Below, one piece after another: positions 57,941 through 64,000 of a stretch of DNA of 64,000 nucleotides (the first letter of the stretch is position 1; every line of letters starts with the position of its first letter). The notes under the pieces are model-generated. The model saw nothing but the letters and a program-made list of their open reading frames with translations, searched no databases and was not told the origin of the DNA. The DNA is from Mactromeris polynyma. Its lineage: Eukaryota > Mollusca > Bivalvia > Venerida > Mactridae. The position numbers and the translations under genes are program-made. The stretch is taken from contig JASFXZ010000003.1 in the NCBI GenBank assembly GCA_032209605.1, positions 8,682,807 to 8,746,806 of the forward strand, read 5' to 3'.

Positions 57941-58963
57941 TATATCTATATACGATTGTAACTGATCGCGATATAATTTTGGCAAACGGTCTTGAATAAA
58001 CACAGTACATGGAGTGTATGCAGCTACGGATCAGACGAATAACAAACGATTCGATTAATAACTATGCAGTAATATAGAGAGCGGTAGAAATGTCGGATAT
58101 TTGGACCATTAGCTTCCCAGCATTACACTTAAAGAACTTTCATCTGATTCAGTGGCGAGAGACAGCGAATTCAATATTTCATTTACAGTTATTTCGCTTT
58201 ATCTAGTCCTCGAGGTCTTCAAAATAATTGGCCCATAGACTGGCAGAAAGCATTGATGGGGCTCCTTTTAGAGTGACTTCTATCACTTGCCGCTCACCAC
58301 TGCGGGTTGGAATCCCATCCGGGGTATAGAAATTGTAAGTGAGGAAGCTATCCAGCTGGCTTACGGAAGGTCGGTGGCTTAACCAAGATGTCTGCCTGGG
58401 GGCTTCCCCAACCCCAATAGCTGGAATAGTCACTACTTGACCCTAGCTGTTTATATTACTTAAAGTCCAATCGTGACAAAACTATATTGGCTTGTTAATC
58501 TGATCTTGAATTAAATTGATATCATGAAAAATATTTTTTTCCGACTGCTTGTTTGCGATACTGTGTTGTTTTGGAATAATTTAGAGTTCAGCATTTCGGT
58601 ATTTTCTTCATTCCCGATTCAATTCCATCCAAGTCGTCTGCTTAGTTGTTTACTTGTCGTAAATAGTGGATGGCCGTTCTGCCTATGACGCCTAAATTAC
58701 GCTTGAACTCAGAGTTCCGGACAACGAATCCAGCCCACCATTTGCTGGTACTTCGCTTGATATTATTTTGCCTTGTGTTGATACAGTTATAACCTGGCTA
58801 AGTACTGGGCTCTTTAATTCAAGCCTTTACTATGCAGATAGCATATATATACATTCTGTTGACTGGTTTAATCAATACAATGGAGTTGACTGCAGTGAAG
58901 TAAACATTGGAACTTTTGATGACAATACCGTTGAATCACTCAACAAACATACCGTTAAACGTA

Positions 58964-61900
58964 TACACAGCAGCCTCTACAGAGCGGTACCCTTTGGTTG
59001 ACACACAGTTTGGTTGCTATTGAGAGGTTGTTGCTTAACAGAGGTTAAATAATTAGAAATTTACCCATGTGTATGGTGATACTGTTATTGAAGAGATGTT
59101 GTTGCTCAAGAAAGGGCTGCTCACAGTAACATCCTTTGGTTGACACACATGATTGGTTGTTATTGAGAGGTTTTTGCTCTAAAGAGGCTAAATATGTAGT
59201 GAAATTTTACAACATGTAAAATTGATACTATTGTTGAAAAAAGAATGTTGCTCAAGAGAGGTTAATTATGTAGTGAACTTTTAGTACATGTAAAATTGAT
59301 ACTGTTGTCGAAAAGAGGTTGTTGCTCAAGAGAGGGCCGATCAAAACAACACCCTTTGGTAGACACACTGTTTGACTGTTGTTGAGCGGTTGTTTGCCCA
59401 AGAGAGACAATATTTACTGCAGGTAAAATTGATACTGTTCTTGAAAAGAGGTTGTTGCTCAAGAGAGGGCCGCTCACAGCAACACCCTTTGGTTGACACA
59501 CAGTTTGGCTGTAGTTGAGATTTATTGCCCAAGACAGAGAGCCGCTCACAGCAACACCCTTTGGTTGACACACAGTTTGGCTGTAGTTGAGATTTATTGC
59601 CCAAGACAGAGAGCCGCTCACAGCAACACCCTTTGGTTGACACACAGTTTGGCTGTAGTTGAGATTTATTGCCCAAGAGAGAGGGCCGCTCACAGCAACA
59701 CCCTTTGGTTGACACACAGTTTGGCTGTAGTTGAGATTTATTGCCCAAGAGACAGAGCCGCTCACAGCAACACCCTTTGGTTGACACACAGTTTGGCTGT
59801 TGTTGAGAGGTTGTTGCCCAAGAGAGAGAGCCGCTCACAGCAACACCCTTTGGTTGACACACAGTTTGGTTGTTGGTGAGAGGTTGTTGCTCAAGACAGA
59901 GAGCCGCTCACAGCAACACCCTTTGGTTGACACACAGTTTGGCTGTTGGTGAGAGGTTGTTGCGCAAGAGAGAGCCGCTCAAAGCAGCACCCTTTGGTTG
60001 GCACATAGTTTGGCTGTTGGTGAGAGGTTGTTGCCCAAGACAGAGCCGCTCACAGCAACACCCTTTGGTTGACACACAGTTTGGCTGTAGTTGAGATTTA
60101 TTGCCCAAGAGAGAGAGCCGCTCACAGCAACACCCTTTGGTTGGCAAACAGTTTGGCTGTTGGTGAGAGGCTGTTGCCCAAGACTGAGCCGCTCACAGCA
60201 ACACCCTTTGGTTGACACACAGTTTGGTTGTTGGTGAGAGGTTGTTGCCCAAGACTGAGCCGCTCACAGCAACACCCTTTGGTTGACACACAGTTTGGCT
60301 GTTGGTGAGAGGTTGTTGCCCAAGACAGAGAGCCGCTCACAGCAACACCCTTTGGTTGACACACAGTTTGGTTGTTGGTGAGAGGTTGTTGCCCAAGAGA
60401 GAGAGCCGCTCACAGCAACACCCTTTGGTTGGCACACAGTTTGGCTGTTGTTGAGAGGTTGTTGCCCAAGACAGAGCCGCTCACAGCAACACCCTTTGGT
60501 TGGCACACAGTTTGGCTGTTGTTGAGAGGTTGTTGCCCAAGACAGAGCCGCTCACAGCAACACCCTTTGGTTGACACACAGTTTGGCTGTTGGTGAGAGT
60601 TTGTTGCCCAAGACAGAGAGCCGCTCACAGCAACACCCTTTGGTTGACACACAGTTTGGCTGTTGTTGAGAGGTTGTTGCCCAAGAGAGAGAGCCGCTCA
60701 CAGCAACACCCTTTGGTTGACACACCGTTTGGCTGTTGGTGAGAGGTTGTTGCCCAAGACAGAGAGCCGCTCACAGCAACACCCTTTGGTTGACACACAG
60801 TTTGGCTGTTGTTGAGAGGTTATTGCCCAAGAGAGAGAGCCGCTCACAGCAACACCCTTTGGTTGACACACAGTTTGGCTGTTGTTGAGAGGTTATTGCC
60901 CAAGAGAGAGAGCCGCTCACAGCAACACCCTTTGGTTGACACACCGTTTGGCTGTTGGTGAGAGTTTGTTGCCCAAGACAGAGAGCCGCTCACAGCAACA
61001 CCCTTTGGTTGACACACAGTTTGGCTGTTGGTGAGAGTTTGTTGCCCAAGACAGAGAGCCGCTCACAGCAACACCCTTTGGTTGACACACAGTTTGGCTG
61101 TTGTTGAGAGGTCATTGCCCAAGAGAGAGAGCCGCTCACAGCAACACCCTTTGGTTGACACACCGTTTGGCTGTTGGTGAGAGTTTGTTGCCCAAGACAG
61201 AGAGCCGCTCACAGCAACACCCTTTGGTTGACACACAGTTTGGCTGTTGGTGAGAGTTTGTTGCCCAAGACAGAGAGCCGCTCACAGCAACACCCTTTGG
61301 TTGACACACAGTTTGGCTGTTGGTGAGAGTTTGTTGCCCAAGACAGAGAGCCGCTCACAGCAACACCCTTTGGTTGGCACACCGTTTGGCTGTTGGTGAG
61401 AGGTTATTGCCCAAGATAGAGAGAGCCGCTCACAGCAACACCCTTTGGTTGACACACAGTTTGGTTGTTGTTGAGAGGTTGTTGCCCAAGACAGAGAGCC
61501 GCTCACAACAACACCCTTTGGTTGACACACAGTTTGGCTGTTGGTGAGAGGTTATTGCCCAAGACAGAGAGCCGCTCACAGCAACACCCTTTGGTTGACA
61601 CACAGTTTGGCTATTGGTGAGAGGTTGTTGCCCAAGACAGAGAGCCGCTCACAGCAACACCCTTTGGTTGGCACACAGTTTGGCTGTTGGTGAGAGGTTG
61701 TTGCCCAAGACAGAGAGCCGCTCACAGCAACACCCTTTGGTTGACACACAGTTTGGTTGTTGTTGAGAGGTTGTTGCCCAAGACAGAGAGCCGCTCACAG
61801 CAACACCCTTTGGTTGACACACAGTTTGGCTGTTGTTGAGAGGTTGTTGCCCAAGACAGAGAGCCGCTCACAGCAACACCCTTTGGTTGACACACAGTTT

Positions 61901-62175
61901 GGCTGTTGTTGAGAGGTTGTTGCCCAAGACAGAGCCGCTCACAGCAACACCCTTTGGTTGACACACAGTTTGGCTATTGTTGAGAGGTTGTTGCCCAAGA
62001 CAGAGAGCCGCTCACAGCAGCACCCTTTGGTTGACACACAGTTTGGCTATTGTTGAGAGGTTGTTGCCCAAGACAGAGAGCCGCTCACAGCAACACCCTT
62101 TGGTTGACACACAGTTTGGCTATTGGTGAGAGGTTGTTGCCCAAGACAGAGCCGCTCTGAAGAGGTTACACTGTA
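58964..62175. mobile_element. MITE family 2 element expanded to ~3.2 kb by an internal array
   Basis: The left end TACACAGCAGCCTCTACAGA then GCGG and the right end CCGCTCTGAAGAGGTTACAC then TGTA are inverted repeats with few mismatches. Between them are three diverged modules with CATGTAAAATTGATACTG-type middles (59080-59470), then a regular array. Short copies are at 13490, 24972 and 26565. No protein-coding function is likely: frames on both strands are repeats of the unit. Confidence 0.8.
59466..62157. repeat. Tandem array, 73-bp unit, ~37 copies
   Basis: The unit reads CCGCTCACAGCAACACCCTT, TGGTTGACACACAGTTTGGC, TGTTGGTGAGAGGTTGTTGC, CCAAGACAGAGAG. Length varies from 71 to 75 by loss or gain of GA in the GACAGAGAG part. 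TTGGTGAGAG/TTGTTGAGAG and GACAGA/GAGAGA variants cluster, showing local duplication. Since 73 is not a multiple of 3, several frames stay open, giving long but spurious Cys-rich peptides. Confidence 0.95.
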
Positions 62176-63660
62176 AACTGATATCTAAATGCTTCAAAAA
62201 AGCAAGCACAGTATTGGTGCATGTACCAGAGAAATATCGCGGATATACTAATCTCCTTGTCACCTAACATTTTCAGCCATAAATCCTTACAATACGTTAT
62301 TATAAAGTCTTATGTCTCACATATCGCTTCGCCTCTTTTACTCTTCGCTGGAGATAATGAAACTTCCGATCAATTTTCCTCTCCAAAAAGGCTTTGTTAT
62401 GACGTCATAAATTTCGATGCTTCTCTCAAATGGTTCCATTAATCACTTTGCTGGCTTCTTGCACGTTTTCAACTTTTTATTTGTTTAGTTGGTGTTGTTT
62501 AATCTTAACGTGCGTGGCGCTTCGTGCTAAACTAGAAATAATTTTGTTTACGGTTTAGGTGAGGTGTAGGGGGTGTTGTCAAAATTTGTTTTCTCTTGAA
62601 ATAATTCAACCAGAAAGGGTCTCTCACACTGTCGGTAGTTTAGTTGAAATGATAGAGTGTCTTTTGGGGGCACATTTAATAGACGCTGACACTTGCCTTA
62701 AATTTGATTTTTTACCCATTCAATTTCTTTGTTTCGAGTTATAGGTGTTTGGTCTAACACACTGTCCTGTCCAGTGGTACTCACTAGCCGCGATTGCTTT
62801 AAATACATGTACAGTGAACTCTCAGTAGTATGACCAGCATTGGTTCCGAAGACAGTCGGTCGTAATTGGGCTTGTTACTTGTGCATTTAGTATACATTTA
62901 CTATTAATTGTACATGCATACTTATTCCGCTTTAGCATTCAAAATACAATACTTAATCCTCGATAGTCAAAAGAAAATTTTGTATTATGTACTTTTAAAT
63001 AATGTAGGTTTCCCTACATTAACAAAACATGCAAAGAATATAACCTTGATCATTTGTACAATATTCCCGTTTTGCGAAACAATAAGCGTCATTCTCATTA
63101 TGCCGTACCAGCGTAGCTCAGAATGAATTTGTTTCAACCAGAAGGTTATTCTAAAAGTCGTTTCTCAATTAAGAAAACTTTTTTTAGCCCGCATACTCAA
63201 GTAAAAAACGTGATACCAGCATCAGTGATATGCTTGCAATTACTTTTCTGTTCTAAAACGTTTTTTACAATGCTCTAAAAAGTAAACATAAATGCTGAAC
63301 ATACTCAAATAAACGTTTTACATTTATTTTCTGTGAAATACGACCATAGTACTTGTGTATTGCGTCTTTATTTTGGTGACCGCATCTCTGTTTGCGCGCT
63401 CTGTATAAGGCTTTTTAGACAACGGCAGTATTGCATGATATTCGGACTCGTATTTATTACATATGCGACACATTTCTTGTTCGAAACATTATCAGCTGTT
63501 TTTTTCGTTATCTTATTTCTCAACTTATGACGGAGGTACCTGGGGGTAAATATAGAATGTAGTCATGGTTGTATGACATTTACAGGTAGGGCGTTATGAA
63601 TAAGAATAGGGACCTCATATATCACGTGACGGCTTTACGGGTTGCATATTGTACAACACG
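62176..63660. other. Intergenic, no gene recognised
   Basis: A decayed pogo-like end occurs at 62812 (TACAGTGAACTCTCAGTAGT). Small frames at 62221-63530 have no recognisable content. Confidence 0.35.
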
Positions 63661-63668
63661 TTCTGAGA

Positions 63669-63890
63669 TTGCCCGATTAGCTCACTCGGTAGAGCGCTCG
63701 ACTGCCAATGCGAATGTGTACCGTTCTTACCACGGAGCCATATGTTGTTAATGATGATTTCACTGAAGATAATACCCCCATAGTCATTTGTTAATTGAGA
63801 ATTTGTTAATTGCTTTTGAAGAACAGGCTAGAAGTGGTTGATAACCAATCGACACGTGTTAGGTTCAGTGAACACTGTTGTCAAACTGAA
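63669..63890 (+). mobile_element. tRNA-derived SINE, type 1
   Basis: GATTGCCCGATTAGCTCACT then CGGTAGAGCGCTCGACTG is a clear tRNA-like A-box half; the B box (GTGTACCGTTCTTACC) is weak. The tail has GAAGAACAGGCTAGAAGTGG then TTGATAAC. Confidence 0.65.
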
Positions 63891-63976
63891 CGCAATATTT
63901 AATTTACATTCTGGGCATTATTTCAGTTAAGTAAATGCATGAAATTATTATTATATATATATCTCATGTAGCGAAC

Positions 63977-64000
63977 TACAGTAAACCCCCAATAATAAGA
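63977..64000. mobile_element. MITE family 1, copy 6, cut by window end
   Basis: TACAGTAAACCCCCAATAAT then AAGA is the family 1 left end. Confidence 0.6.

Noticed and set aside
59262..61964. Many long frames on both strands with Cys-rich repeats (CQPKGVAVSG, VSTKGCCCERL)
   Set aside because: They are translations of the 73-bp DNA array; the unit is not a multiple of 3 and indels of GA shift the frame. Not proteins.
58964..62175. CRISPR array
   Set aside because: Units are contiguous repeats without unique spacers, in an animal genome; the same holds for the other arrays.

Overview
The window is nuclear DNA of an AT-rich animal genome. It has spliced genes with GT-AG introns, tRNA-derived SINEs, many short inverted-repeat (MITE-like) elements and seven tandem arrays. 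The repeat types (dispersed ACATGTAC motifs, a GACCAAGTTTCATGAAGATT repeat, several SINE tails) look most like a bivalve mollusc. That assignment is an inference; no species is claimed. Every gene model below was built by hand from splice signals, reading phase and protein similarity recalled from memory.

Layout. (1) 1-6.1 kb: TMEM11 on the + strand, with a tiny first exon and one large second exon, encoding a mitochondrial membrane protein. (2) 9.7-16 kb: a DHRS7B-type short-chain dehydrogenase on the - strand in six coding exons, tail-to-tail with TMEM11. As I recall, the same two genes are also neighbours in human 17p11.2. (3) 16-22.8 kb: no gene; short arrays, a microsatellite, a LINE 3' remnant and dispersed repeats. 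(4) 22.9-24.0 kb: an unrecognised basic, disordered protein of about 383 residues on the - strand, with a 34-bp array just upstream. (5) 25-29.7 kb: repeats only. (6) 30.4-40.6 kb: ERI2 on the + strand, nine coding exons, 692 residues, DEDDh exonuclease plus C-terminal GRF zinc finger. (7) 40.6-48 kb: SINEs, MITEs and a 22-bp array. (8) 48.1-52.8 kb: a small two-pass membrane protein with a proline/tyrosine-rich tail on the - strand; one intron holds a 1.75-kb array of 40-bp units. (9) 52.8-64 kb: no gene recognised; MITEs and a 2.7-kb array of 73-bp units that sits inside an inverted-repeat element.

The genes do not form a pathway: TMEM11 acts in mitochondrial architecture, DHRS7B in lipid or steroid redox chemistry, ERI2 in RNA processing. 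The most distinctive material is (a) tandem arrays that appear to have grown inside transposable elements, (b) a catalytic Ser-to-Thr change in the dehydrogenase, (c) a possible nuclease-only ERI2 isoform, and (d) two unassigned protein genes. I found no CRISPR array, bacterial-type operon, intact transposon ORF or clearly new multi-gene system.
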